Positions 9,826 through 18,579 of a stretch of DNA of 64,000 bases are shown here, one piece after another. The DNA is from Reyranella aquatilis. Lineage in GTDB: Bacteria; Pseudomonadota; Alphaproteobacteria; Reyranellales; Reyranellaceae. Positions within the stretch are counted from its first letter, which is position 1, and each line of letters begins with the position of its first letter. The position numbers and the translations under genes were made by a program. The stretch covers positions 1 through 64,000 of the forward strand of contig NZ_JAJISD010000017.1 of NCBI RefSeq assembly GCF_020880995.1, read 5' to 3'. The notes below the pieces were generated by a model. It ran no database searches and was not told the DNA's origin. It saw only the letters and a program-made list of their open reading frames with translations.

Positions 9826-11190
9826 ATGGAACCGCGGCAGGTCAGGACGGCGGCCGATGCGCTGAAGATCGTCAAACAGCGTGGCCTCACCCACGTGAAA
9901 GTGGGCGTCCACGACATCGACGGTATCCTTCGCGGCAAATACATCCACGTCGACAAGTTCCGGTCCGCGCTCGAGGGGGGCTTCGGCTTCTGCGACGTGG
10001 TGCTGGGCTGGGACATGAACGACCAGCTCTACGACAACGTCACCTACACGGGTTGGCACTCGGGATATCCCGACGCCACCGTCCGCATCCTGCCGGAAAC
10101 CTGCCGCGAGATCGCGACAGAGCCGGGCAACCTCATGTTCCTCTGCGAGTTCGCCGACAAGGCCGAGGAGATCTGCCCGCGCGGAACGCTGCGCCGGGTC
10201 CTGGCGCGGGCGAAGAAGCTCGGCTTCGAGGTCAAGGTCGGCTTCGAGTACGAGTTCTTCGTGTTTGCCGAGACGCCCGAGTCGATTCGCGAGAAGGGCT
10301 ATCGCAATCTCAAGCCGATCTCGCCCGGCTTCTTCGGTTATTCGATGCTCCGCAACTCGGTCCTGTCAGACTGGTACCGCGACCTGCTCGCGATGTGCGA
10401 GGCGATGGACATGGGCATCGAGGGCCTGCACACGGAAACCGGCGCGGGCGTGCTGGAGGCTGCGCTGCGGGTCGACGACGCGCTGGCGGCGACCGACAAG
10501 GCGGCGCTGTTCAAGATCTTCACCAAGGTGCTCGCGCAGAAGCGCGGCTGGCTTGCCACCTTCATGGCCAAGTGGTCGAAGGACTGGCCGGGCTGCGGCG
10601 GTCACATGCACATGTCGCTGTGGAAGGGCGGCAAACCCGTCTTCTTCGACGAGAAGGCGCCGCATCGCATGAGCAAGACCATGCGCCAGTTCGTCGGTGG
10701 CCAGGCCGCCCTGATGCCCGAACTGCTGGGCATGGTCGCCTCGAATGTGAATTCCTATCGCCGCCTGATCCCGGGCTTCTGGGCGCCGACCGCCTCGACC
10801 TGGGGCGTCGAGAACCGCACCACGTCGCTGCGGGTCATTCCGGGCTCGGCCAAGTCGACGCGGGTCGAGTATCGCGTGGCCGCCGCCGACGCCAATCCCT
10901 ACCTCGCAATCGCTGCCGCCATCGGCTCGGGCCTCTGGGGCATCGAGAACGATATCGATCCCGGCGAGCCGGTCACCGGCAATTCCTACGAGAAGAAGCA
11001 TCCGGCGAAGTTGCAGTTACCCCGGACGCTGATGGAGGCGGCAGGGCGGCTCAAGGCCTCGAAGCCCGCCCGCGATCTCTTCGGTGACGCTTTCGTCGAT
11101 CATTATTCCGCAACGCGCGAATGGGAAGAACGGGAGTTCCGCAAGGCCATCACGGACTGGGAACTCGACCGCTACATGGAAATCATCTGA
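9826..11190 (+). CDS. glutamine synthetase-like gamma-glutamyl ligase
   Basis: A 454-residue member of the glutamine synthetase family (catalytic domain motifs VGFEYEFFVF, TETGAGVLEAAL, GGHMHMSLW, NSYRRLIPGFWAP, ENRTTSLRV and VEYRVAAADANPYL). GS-like proteins embedded in catabolic operons usually ligate glutamate to an amine (PuuA, IpuC or gamma-glutamylethanolamide synthetase types) instead of assimilating ammonia. The GAGGGG ribosome site precedes ATG 9826, and the gene's stop overlaps the next start (TGATG). The amine acceptor is unknown. A housekeeping role in ammonia assimilation is less likely given the setting between a TRAP carrier and oxidoreductases. Confidence 0.82.
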   Translation: MEPRQVRTAADALKIVKQRGLTHVKVGVHDIDGILRGKYIHVDKFRSALEGGFGFCDVVLGWDMNDQLYDNVTYTGWHSGYPDATVRILPETCREIATEPGNLMFLCEFADKAEEICPRGTLRRVLARAKKLGFEVKVGFEYEFFVFAETPESIREKGYRNLKPISPGFFGYSMLRNSVLSDWYRDLLAMCEAMDMGIEGLHTETGAGVLEAALRVDDALAATDKAALFKIFTKVLAQKRGWLATFMAKWSKDWPGCGGHMHMSLWKGGKPVFFDEKAPHRMSKTMRQFVGGQAALMPELLGMVASNVNSYRRLIPGFWAPTASTWGVENRTTSLRVIPGSAKSTRVEYRVAAADANPYLAIAAAIGSGLWGIENDIDPGEPVTGNSYEKKHPAKLQLPRTLMEAAGRLKASKPARDLFGDAFVDHYSATREWEEREFRKAITDWELDRYMEII

Positions 11191-12362
11191 TGCCTCCCGC
11201 AACGCCTCTGGTCGGCAACTGGAACTTCCCGACCTCCATCCGTTTCGGCGCAGGCCGGATTCGCGAACTTCCCGACGCGTGCAGGGCCGTGGGGCTGAAG
11301 CGGCCGCTGCTGGTCACGGATCCGGGCCTCGCGAAGCTTCCCATGATCGCCGAGGCGACCCTCGCGCTGCGCAAGGCCGGGATCGAGGTCGCGGTGTTCA
11401 GCGACGTGAAGCCCAATCCGGTGGCCGCGAACGTCGACGCCGGCGTGCGCGTGTTGCGCGCGGGCAAGCATGACGGGGTCATCGCCTGGGGCGGCGGCTC
11501 GGGCATCGATGCCGGCAAGGCTGTCGCCTTCATGGCGGGGCAGACGCGGCCGCTCTGGGATTTCGAGGACATCGGCGACTGGTACACGCGGGCCAATCCG
11601 GCCGGCATCTATCCGTCGATCGCGGTGCCGACGACGGCCGGCACGGGCTCGGAAACCGGCCGGGCCTCGGTGATCACCAATGCCGAGACGCATACCAAGA
11701 AGGTGATCTTCCATCCGAAGATGATGCCGCAACTGGTCATCGCCGATCCCGAGTTGACGGTGGGCCTGCCTGCGAAGCTCACCGCCGGCACCGGCATGGA
11801 TGCGTTCATCCATTGCTTCGAGGCCTATTGTGCGCCGGGGTACCATCCCTACGCCGAAGGCATTGCCGTCGAGGGCATGCGACTTGTGAAGGAGAACCTC
11901 GCGCGGGCGGTCAGGGACGGCCGTGACATCGAGGCCCGCGGGCACATGCTGGCGGCCTCCCAGATGGGCTCGACGGCCTTCCAGAAGGGATTGGGTGCCA
12001 TCCATTCGCTGTCGCATCCGGTGGGGGCGGTGCTCGACACGCATCACGGACTGACCAACGCCGTGGCCATGCCCTACGTGGTGCACTTCAATCGTGCCGC
12101 CATCGAGGAGAAGATCGTGCGCCTCGCGCGCTGGCTCGACCTGCGCACGCCCACCTTCGATGGCTTCATGCAGTGGACGCTCGACCTGCGTCGTGAGGTC
12201 GGCATCCCCCATACGCTGGCCGAGCTTGGCGTGAAGACCGAGCATCTCGACCGTTTCGCGGAGATGGCGGCGGTCGATCCCACGGCTGGCGGCAATCCCG
12301 TCAAGGCGGGCGTGCCGGAAATGCGCCGCATGTACGAGGCGGCGGTCGCCGGGAGGCTGTGA
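11190..12362 (+). CDS. iron-containing alcohol dehydrogenase
   Basis: A 390-residue Fe-ADH (group III). It shows the NAD-binding AWGGGSGIDAGKA near residues 99-111, the switch VPTTAGTGSE, and the metal site TAGTGMDAFIHCFEAY (Asp204, His208), with the remaining histidines in GAIHSLSHPVGAVLDTHHG. Members oxidise alcohols or reduce aldehydes using NAD(P). Its start overlaps the GS-like gene by one base and its stop overlaps the next gene by one base, so the three are tightly coupled. It may oxidise a hydroxyl group on a glutamylated or N-methylated substrate; this role is inferred from context only. Confidence 0.9.
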   Translation: MPPATPLVGNWNFPTSIRFGAGRIRELPDACRAVGLKRPLLVTDPGLAKLPMIAEATLALRKAGIEVAVFSDVKPNPVAANVDAGVRVLRAGKHDGVIAWGGGSGIDAGKAVAFMAGQTRPLWDFEDIGDWYTRANPAGIYPSIAVPTTAGTGSETGRASVITNAETHTKKVIFHPKMMPQLVIADPELTVGLPAKLTAGTGMDAFIHCFEAYCAPGYHPYAEGIAVEGMRLVKENLARAVRDGRDIEARGHMLAASQMGSTAFQKGLGAIHSLSHPVGAVLDTHHGLTNAVAMPYVVHFNRAAIEEKIVRLARWLDLRTPTFDGFMQWTLDLRREVGIPHTLAELGVKTEHLDRFAEMAAVDPTAGGNPVKAGVPEMRRMYEAAVAGRL

Positions 12363-14824
12363 TGGCTGGATTTCCCACCCAGGCCCGCGTCGTCATCATC
12401 GGCGGCGGCATCATGGGCTGCTCGACCGCCTATCATCTGGCGAAGCACGGCTGGAAGGACGTCGTCCTGCTCGAGCAGGGGCGCCTGAGCGGCGGCACGA
12501 CGTGGCATGCGGCGGGCCTCGTGGGCCAGCTGCGCAGCTATCAGAACCTGACGCGGCTCATCCGCTACAGCACCGAGCTCTATTCGAAGCTCGAGGCCGA
12601 GACAGGTCTCGCCACCGGCTGGAAACAGTGCGGCTCGCTCACCGTGGCGCGCACCGAGGAGCGCATGACGCTGCTGCGCCGGTCCGCCGCGATGGCGAAC
12701 GCGCAGGGTGTCGTCTGCGAGCCGCTGACGCCCGCCCAGGCCGGCGACAAGTATCCGATCATGCGCACCGACGATCTGGTGGGCGCGGTTTGGCTGCCGG
12801 GCGACGGCAAGGCCAATCCGGCCGACATCACCCAGGCGCTGGCCAAGGGCGCGCGCAACGGCGGCGTCCGCATCTTCGAGAAGACGAGGGTCGTCTCGGT
12901 CGATACCGAGGATGGACCTTCCGGGCCGCGCGTCACCGGCGTGCAGACGACCGAGGGACCGATCAAGGCCGAGATCGTCGTCAACTGCGGTGGCCAGTGG
13001 GCGCGCCAGCTCGGGCGCATGGTCGGCGTGACGGTGCCGCTCTATTCCTGCGAGCACATGTATATCGTCACGGAGAAGATGGAGAACGTGCCGCGCGACC
13101 TGCCGGTCATGCGCGATCCCGACGGCTACATCTACTTCAAGGAGGAAGTGGGTGGCCTGCTGATGGGCGGCTTCGAACCCGAGGCCAAGCCCTGGAACAA
13201 GGACGTCATTCCCGACGATTTCGAATTCGGCATGCTGCCGGACGACTGGGACCAGTTCCAGATCCTGATGGACAACGCGCTGATCCGCGTGCCGTCGCTG
13301 GAGAAGACCGGCATCAAGACGTTCATGAACGGGCCGGAGAGCTTCACGCCCGACCTGAACTACATCCTGGGCGAGGCGCCGCAGCTGCGCGGTTTCTATG
13401 TCGGCGCCGGGTTCAATTCGATGGGCATCGCCAGCTCCGGCGGCGCCGGCATGGCGCTGGCCGAATGGATCGTCGCCGGCGAGCCGACCATGGATCTCTG
13501 GCCGGTCGATATCAGGCGCTTCGCGGGCTTCCATGGCAACGATTCGTGGCTGCGGAGCCGCGTCGCCGAGACGCTCGGCCTGCACTACAAGATGCCGTGG
13601 CCGCAGCGCGAGCAGGAGAGCGGCCGGCCGTTCCGCCGCTCGCCGCTCTACGACCGTCTCAAGGCGCGCGGCGCGTGGTTCGGCAACAAGATGGGCTGGG
13701 AGCGGCCCAACTGGTTCGCGGGCGCCGGAAAGACGCCCGAGATGCAGTACGGTTGGGGCCGCGGCGGGTGGTTCGACGCGGTCGCAGCGGAGCATCGCGC
13801 CACGCGCGAAGGCGTCACGGTCACCGACGAGACCTCTTTCGGCAAGCTGCTGGTGCAGGGGCGTGACGCAGAGGCCGTGCTGCAGCGACTTTGTGCCAAC
13901 GACGTCGCCGTGCCCGTCGGACGCACGGTCTATACCGGCGTGCTGAACGAACGCGGTACGTTCGAAAGCGACCTCACCATCGCGCGGTTGGCCCGCGACA
14001 AGTTCCTGGTCATCACCGGCTCGGCCCAGCCGATGCGCGACATGGACTGGCTGGGCCGCCACATGCCGGCCGACGCCAATGCGGTACTGACCGACGTGAC
14101 GTCGGGCTGGACGGTCCTGTCCATCATGGGACCACGAAGCCGCGAGTTGCTGCAAAAGGTGAGCAAGGCCGACCTCTCGAACGAGGGCTTTCCCTTCGCG
14201 ACCATCCGGGAGATCGGCGTCGGCTACGCCACGGTGCTGGCCTCGCGCCGTACATACATGGGCGAGCTGGGCTGGGAGCTCTATGTCCCCGTCGAGTTCA
14301 CCGTCACGGTCTTCGAGACGCTGCACGAGGCGGGTGCCGAGTTCGGTCTGCGCGATGCCGGTTACTATGCCGTCGAGACGCTGCGGCTGGAGAAGGGCTA
14401 CCGCGCCTGGGGCCGCGAGCTGACCCCCGACGACACGCCGTTCCAGGCGGGCCTCGGCTGGGCCGTCAAGCTCGACAAGCCGGGTGGCTTCATCGGCCAG
14501 ACGGCGCTTCTCGAAGCCAAGGGCAAGCCCCTCGTGAGACGGCTCGTTTCCGTGGTGCTGGAGGATCGCGAGCCGCTCCTGTGGGGCGGCGAGGCCCTGC
14601 TGCGCGACGGCAAGCCGGTGGGCGATCTCACTTCGGCCGGTTACGGCCATACACTCGGCGCTTCGGTCGGACTCGGTTACGTGAAGCGTGGCGATGGCGC
14701 GGCGATCGATGCGGCCTGGCTCGAGGGTGGCCGGTTCGAGGTCGACCTGGCCGGGACGAGGCTTGCGGCGAAGGTGTCGCTGCGGGCGCCGTACGATCCG
14801 GGGGGTGCGCGCATCAAGCTCTAG
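12362..14824 (+). CDS. FAD-dependent dehydrogenase fused to GcvT-type folate domain (dimethylglycine/sarcosine dehydrogenase family)
   Basis: An 820-residue two-part enzyme. Residues 1-400 form a DAO-type FAD domain (VVIIGGGIMGCSTAYHL; GGTTWHAAGL, whose His is the covalent FAD anchor in dimethylglycine and sarcosine dehydrogenases). The second half is an aminomethyltransferase (GcvT) domain with ETLRLEKGYRAWGRELTPDDTP, which in the family passes the oxidised methyl group to tetrahydrofolate. The expected reaction is oxidative N-demethylation of a secondary or tertiary amine. The length is normal for the family. The ATG at 12362 overlaps the previous stop (TGATG); a GTG at 12359 is an alternative. 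The exact amine substrate is open. Confidence 0.88.
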   Translation: MAGFPTQARVVIIGGGIMGCSTAYHLAKHGWKDVVLLEQGRLSGGTTWHAAGLVGQLRSYQNLTRLIRYSTELYSKLEAETGLATGWKQCGSLTVARTEERMTLLRRSAAMANAQGVVCEPLTPAQAGDKYPIMRTDDLVGAVWLPGDGKANPADITQALAKGARNGGVRIFEKTRVVSVDTEDGPSGPRVTGVQTTEGPIKAEIVVNCGGQWARQLGRMVGVTVPLYSCEHMYIVTEKMENVPRDLPVMRDPDGYIYFKEEVGGLLMGGFEPEAKPWNKDVIPDDFEFGMLPDDWDQFQILMDNALIRVPSLEKTGIKTFMNGPESFTPDLNYILGEAPQLRGFYVGAGFNSMGIASSGGAGMALAEWIVAGEPTMDLWPVDIRRFAGFHGNDSWLRSRVAETLGLHYKMPWPQREQESGRPFRRSPLYDRLKARGAWFGNKMGWERPNWFAGAGKTPEMQYGWGRGGWFDAVAAEHRATREGVTVTDETSFGKLLVQGRDAEAVLQRLCANDVAVPVGRTVYTGVLNERGTFESDLTIARLARDKFLVITGSAQPMRDMDWLGRHMPADANAVLTDVTSGWTVLSIMGPRSRELLQKVSKADLSNEGFPFATIREIGVGYATVLASRRTYMGELGWELYVPVEFTVTVFETLHEAGAEFGLRDAGYYAVETLRLEKGYRAWGRELTPDDTPFQAGLGWAVKLDKPGGFIGQTALLEAKGKPLVRRLVSVVLEDREPLLWGGEALLRDGKPVGDLTSAGYGHTLGASVGLGYVKRGDGAAIDAAWLEGGRFEVDLAGTRLAAKVSLRAPYDPGGARIKL

Positions 14825-14854
14825 GTGCCGGCAAGATAAAGGGGAGTGTGGGGC

Positions 14855-15865
14855 ATGCGTCTGCTGGTGGTTCTCGCGACGACGGTGCTCGCACTGTCGG
14901 GCGTCGCACGGGCTCAGGAAGTTGTCGTCTACACCTCCTACGAGCGCGAGGATCTTGCGCCCTACAAGGCGCGCGCCGAGAAGGACCTGCCGGGCATCAC
15001 CATCCGCTGGGTGCACGATGCCAACGGTGTGCTGACTGCCCGACTGCTCGCCGAAAAGGCCAACCCGCGCGCCGATGCCGTCTGGGGCGTTGCGGCCTCG
15101 AGCCTCGGGCAATTGGCCGAGGCCGACGTGCTGCTGCCCTACGCGCCGCCCGGGCTGGCCAGGATCCCCGCCAAGTTCCGCGATCCCGCCAACCCGCCGC
15201 GTTGGTTCGGCAATTCGGCCTGGGTGGCCGCCATAGTGTTCAACGAGGCCGAGGCCAGGAAGCTCGGCATCCCGAAGCCCGAAACGTGGGCCGACCTCAC
15301 CAAGCCCGTCTACAAGGGCAAGATCGTGATGCCCCATCCGTTGTCGTCCGGGACCGGCTTCCTGGACGTCTCGGCGTGGCTTCAGGCCTTTGGCGAGGAA
15401 GAGGGCTGGAAGTTCATGGATGGCCTGCACGAAAACATCTGGCGCTACACCCATTCGGGCTCCCAGCCGGCGACGCTGGCGGCGCGCGGCGAGGCGGTGG
15501 TCGGCATCGCCTTCGACATCCGCGCTGCCCGCGAGCTGGCGCAGGGTGCGCCAGTCGCGATCGTGTTTCCGGAGAAGGGCCTGGGCTGGGAGATGAACGC
15601 CTTCGCCGTCGTGAAGGGCGCACCACATCTCGAGGCGGCGAAGAAGCTCGCCGACTGGGCGGCCTCGGACGCGGCGATGCAGATGTATGCCGAGACCCGC
15701 GCGGTCGCGGCCCGGCCGGAATTCTCGAAGCCGGTCAAGAACCTGCCCCCGAACCTCGCCGATTTGCTGATGGTGAACGACTTCGCCTGGGCGGCCGCCA
15801 ACCGCGAGCGCATCCTCGCCGAATGGTCCAAGCGCTACGACACCAAGGCCGATCCGAAGAAGTAG
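14855..15865 (+). CDS. extracellular substrate-binding protein, 2-aminoethylphosphonate ABC family (orphan paralogue)
   Basis: A 336-residue exported binding protein with a Sec signal (MRLLVVLATTVLALSGVARAQ). It has the look of the Fe3+/AEP binding-protein family: VVYTSYEREDLAPYKARAEK, WVHDANGV, NPRADAVWGVAASSLG, SSGTGFLDVSAWLQAFGEE and HSGSQP. It shares these blocks with the protein at 34597-35643, which sits beside a full transporter; here no ATPase or permease is nearby. The ATG at 14855 has GGGGAG 8 bases upstream. It lies 30 bases after the dehydrogenase gene and closes that operon. An AEP-like or amine ligand is likely; iron is the main alternative for the fold. Confidence 0.82.
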   Translation: MRLLVVLATTVLALSGVARAQEVVVYTSYEREDLAPYKARAEKDLPGITIRWVHDANGVLTARLLAEKANPRADAVWGVAASSLGQLAEADVLLPYAPPGLARIPAKFRDPANPPRWFGNSAWVAAIVFNEAEARKLGIPKPETWADLTKPVYKGKIVMPHPLSSGTGFLDVSAWLQAFGEEEGWKFMDGLHENIWRYTHSGSQPATLAARGEAVVGIAFDIRAARELAQGAPVAIVFPEKGLGWEMNAFAVVKGAPHLEAAKKLADWAASDAAMQMYAETRAVAARPEFSKPVKNLPPNLADLLMVNDFAWAAANRERILAEWSKRYDTKADPKK

Positions 15866-15880
15866 AGGCCGTCCGGATGC

Positions 15881-17566
15881 TCAGAGCGACGGCGCGGCGT
15901 GGCCCGCCGTCTCCGTCGCGGTTGTCTTGAGGCGTGTCTCGGCCAGCTCGCCGGCGGCTTCGAGGATCGGATAGGCCACCGTCGTCAGGTGGCCGTTGAT
16001 GCGCTTGAGGTCGCGGATCACGTCCATGTGGATGGAGCTGGTCTCGATCGACTCGGGGCGTCCCTCGCGTAGGCGGGCATAGTGGCTGTCGGCGGCGTGC
16101 GCCTCGGCCTCGCGGATCGCCGCCTTCTCGGCCACCAGGCGGCGCGCCAGGGTGATGTCGCGGGTCGTGAACACGTTCATCGCCAGCCTGAGATTGTCGA
16201 GCACGCGGGCATGGAAGGCGCGCAGCTCCGCCGTGCCCTCGGCTGAGAAGGAATAGCGGTTCCTGATCTTCTTGGCAGCCAGTTCCATCAGGTTCTTGTC
16301 GATGATGTCGCCGGCATGTTCGAGGTTGGTGACGAAGGTCAGGATCTCGACGTAGCGCCTGCCGTCCTCCTCGCCGAGCTCGGTGCGTGAGGTCTGGATA
16401 AGGTAGAGCTTGATCGCCTCGTAGAGACTGTCGACGGCATCGTCCGCGGCCTCGATCGACTTCATGGCGCGCGCGTCGTTCTTCTCGAACACGTCCATCG
16501 TCTGGCGCAGCATGTCCGCGACCCTGTCGCCGAGATTGAGCGTCTCGCGCATGGCGCAGGCCAGCGCCTCGGCCGGCGTGTCGAGCACGTTGGGGTCGAG
16601 GTTACGCGGCTTGCCAGGATCGTCGGCCTGCGGACGGTCGGGGACCAGACGGCGGCACAGGGCGGCCACGGGATCGATCAGCGGCAGGAAGACGATCGCC
16701 GCCACCACACTGAAGGCCGTGTGGAAATTCACCAGCAGCCGACCGGGCGCCGGATCGAGCACCAGAAGCCACTGGTGAAGCGGGCCGAGGAACGGCAGCA
16801 GAGCCACGCCGACGATCACGCGCGTGATGAGGTTGCCGAGCGGCAGGCGCCGCGCTTCGGTATCGGTGGCGGCCTGGTCGAAATAGGGGGCGATCGCGCC
16901 GCCGATATTGGCGCCGATCACCATCGCCATGCCGAGCTTTGGGTCGATGATGCCGCTGGCGGCGAACGACATGACCAGCAGCACCGTCGACAGGCTCGAA
17001 TGGATGAACCAGGTGGCGGCCGCCGCGACCAGCACCGCCATGACATACTCGTCCTGCAGCCCGGATAGCACGGCCACGAAGGCGGGCGCGTTGCGCAGCG
17101 GCAGGGCGGCGGCTTCCAGCAGGTGCAGCGACAGCAGCATCAGGCCGAGGCCGATCGCGACGCGGCCCAGATGGCGCGCCTGGTCCGAGCTGTTCGAGAG
17201 GAAGGCGATGACACCCGCCGCGATCATCAACGGCGAGATCCAGCCCAGCGGGAAGGAGAGGACCTGTGCCGTCAGGGTCGTCCCGACATTGGCGCCGAGC
17301 ATCACGGCGAGACCGATCGAGAGGGAGATCAGCCCGCGGCCGGCGAACGAGGCGAGGAGCAGGGCCGTCGCCGTGCTCGACTGCAGGACGCCCGTCAGGA
17401 CCACGCCTCCGGCGAAGGCGGAAAAGCGGTTGCGCGAACAGGCGCCGATGGCCCGGCGAAGCGTGGCCCCGAAGGCGCGCGTCAACCCGGTGCGCACCAT
17501 GCGCACGCCCCACAGCAGCAGGCAGACGCTGCCGAGAACGTTCAGGATCGTATCGACGCCTTGCAT
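15881..17566 (-). CDS. Na+/phosphate cotransporter family protein with PhoU-like C-terminal domain
   Basis: A 561-residue protein. The first ~320 residues are the two-repeat Na/Pi cotransporter membrane domain with LQSSTATALLLASFAGRG in repeat one and HSSLSTVLLVMSFAASG in repeat two. The rest is an alpha-helical, charged PhoU-like domain. The same arrangement is found in E. coli YjbB, a phosphate exporter, and in NptA-like carriers. It lies 72 bases downstream of the LysR gene in the same direction, so it may be co-transcribed with the regulator of the phosphonate genes. Direction of transport cannot be told from sequence. Confidence 0.88.
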   Translation of the reverse strand: MQGVDTILNVLGSVCLLLWGVRMVRTGLTRAFGATLRRAIGACSRNRFSAFAGGVVLTGVLQSSTATALLLASFAGRGLISLSIGLAVMLGANVGTTLTAQVLSFPLGWISPLMIAAGVIAFLSNSSDQARHLGRVAIGLGLMLLSLHLLEAAALPLRNAPAFVAVLSGLQDEYVMAVLVAAAATWFIHSSLSTVLLVMSFAASGIIDPKLGMAMVIGANIGGAIAPYFDQAATDTEARRLPLGNLITRVIVGVALLPFLGPLHQWLLVLDPAPGRLLVNFHTAFSVVAAIVFLPLIDPVAALCRRLVPDRPQADDPGKPRNLDPNVLDTPAEALACAMRETLNLGDRVADMLRQTMDVFEKNDARAMKSIEAADDAVDSLYEAIKLYLIQTSRTELGEEDGRRYVEILTFVTNLEHAGDIIDKNLMELAAKKIRNRYSFSAEGTAELRAFHARVLDNLRLAMNVFTTRDITLARRLVAEKAAIREAEAHAADSHYARLREGRPESIETSSIHMDVIRDLKRINGHLTTVAYPILEAAGELAETRLKTTATETAGHAAPSL

Positions 17567-17638
17567 GATCGCGGAATCCTACGCCTGGTCCTTGATTGAT
17601 GAAAGTTTTTTGACGGTTTTGTTACGCTGCGTGCTGCT

Positions 17639-18505
17639 TCAGGAGGCCAACCGTGTCGCCTCATCCATGAATGCACGAACGAGCGCGACCCTCCGACGCT
17701 CCTGAAGGCAGACGGCATATTCGGCGACAGCGAGGTCATGGTCGGCGATCACGATGCGCCGGAACCGGCGATCCTCCCCCAGTTCGCTCGCAAATACCGC
17801 ACCGACGCCGAAGCCGGCTGCCACCGCCTCGCGCACGCCCTCGCGGGTCTGCACCTCGACGATCGACGCGGGCTTGATATCGGTCGCCGCCATGGCCTGT
17901 TCGAGCACCTCCCGTGTGATCGAGCCGCGTTCGCGCAGCACCAGCTCCTGGTCGTTGAGCCCGGACAGGGGCATGCGGCCGCGCTTCGCCATCGGGTGGC
18001 CGGCAGGCGCAAACAGGACGAGCCGGTCGGTGCGCAACCGAACGGCGTGCAGGCGGGGATCGGACAGGCTCTTGGCCATCACAGCGACGTCCGCCTCGTG
18101 GCGCAGTAGCCGTTCCAGCACGACGGCTGAATTGTCGATCGACAAAGCAAAGGTGAGCCCGCCCGCCCGTTTGCGCAGGGCCGCCATGATCGGTACGACG
18201 TGATGCGCCGAATCGGCGGCGATGCGCAGATGCCCGCGCGTCAGCGCGCGCTCGCCCTGCAGCAGCGCCTGTGCCTCTTCCTGGAGCGCGAACAGCCGCG
18301 TCGTAACGCCATGCAGCTGCCGGCCGGTTTCGGTCGGGGTGACGCTGCGGCCGCGCCGGTCGAACAGGCGCACGCCATAGGCCTTCTCGAGTGCGGTGAC
18401 CTGGCCCGAGAGATTGGGCTGGCTGAGGCCGGAAGCGCGTGCCGCGGCGGAAAAGGAGCCGGCCTCGGCCACGAGGTGGAAGGCACGGAGCTGCGTGGGC
18501 GTCAT
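17639..18505 (-). CDS. LysR-family transcriptional regulator, probable regulator of phnWAY
   Basis: A 288-residue LysR regulator. The N-terminal winged helix-turn-helix is at residues 4-60 (LRAFHLVAEAGSFSAAARAS, SQPNLSGQVTALE, RLFDRRGR), followed by a periplasmic-binding-like effector domain. The start MTPTQLRAF at 18505 places the helix at the normal distance; the frame is open further upstream, but that would run into the shared promoter. It is divergent from phnW across 74 bases, the usual arrangement of LysR regulators and their target operon. The inducer is probably AEP or phosphonoacetaldehyde (inference). Confidence 0.88.
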   Translation of the reverse strand: MTPTQLRAFHLVAEAGSFSAAARASGLSQPNLSGQVTALEKAYGVRLFDRRGRSVTPTETGRQLHGVTTRLFALQEEAQALLQGERALTRGHLRIAADSAHHVVPIMAALRKRAGGLTFALSIDNSAVVLERLLRHEADVAVMAKSLSDPRLHAVRLRTDRLVLFAPAGHPMAKRGRMPLSGLNDQELVLRERGSITREVLEQAMAATDIKPASIVEVQTREGVREAVAAGFGVGAVFASELGEDRRFRRIVIADHDLAVAEYAVCLQERRRVALVRAFMDEATRLAS

Positions 18506-18579
18506 ATATAGGAAACCAATAGTTAACATATGGAATATATACTGGACGGATAGACACCGCGAGCCGATCATCCGCCGCC
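18506..18579. promoter_or_regulatory. divergent LysR/phnW promoter region with interrupted palindrome
   Basis: The 74-base divergent spacer is conspicuously AT-rich in a GC-rich setting (18504-18540 especially). It contains an 18-base interrupted palindrome at 18516-18533: CCA, three bases, GTTAAC, three bases, TGG. A LysR-type operator would be expected exactly here. No Pho-box-like CTGTCAT repeats are seen, which suggests control by substrate and not by phosphate starvation. Binding has not been shown; this is a candidate site. Confidence 0.5.

Noticed and set aside
12074..15628. Very long minus-strand open frame (1184 codons)
   Set aside because: It is antisense to the dehydrogenase and binding-protein genes, is rich in Arg/His/Gln without any domain, and reflects GC-rich codon bias.
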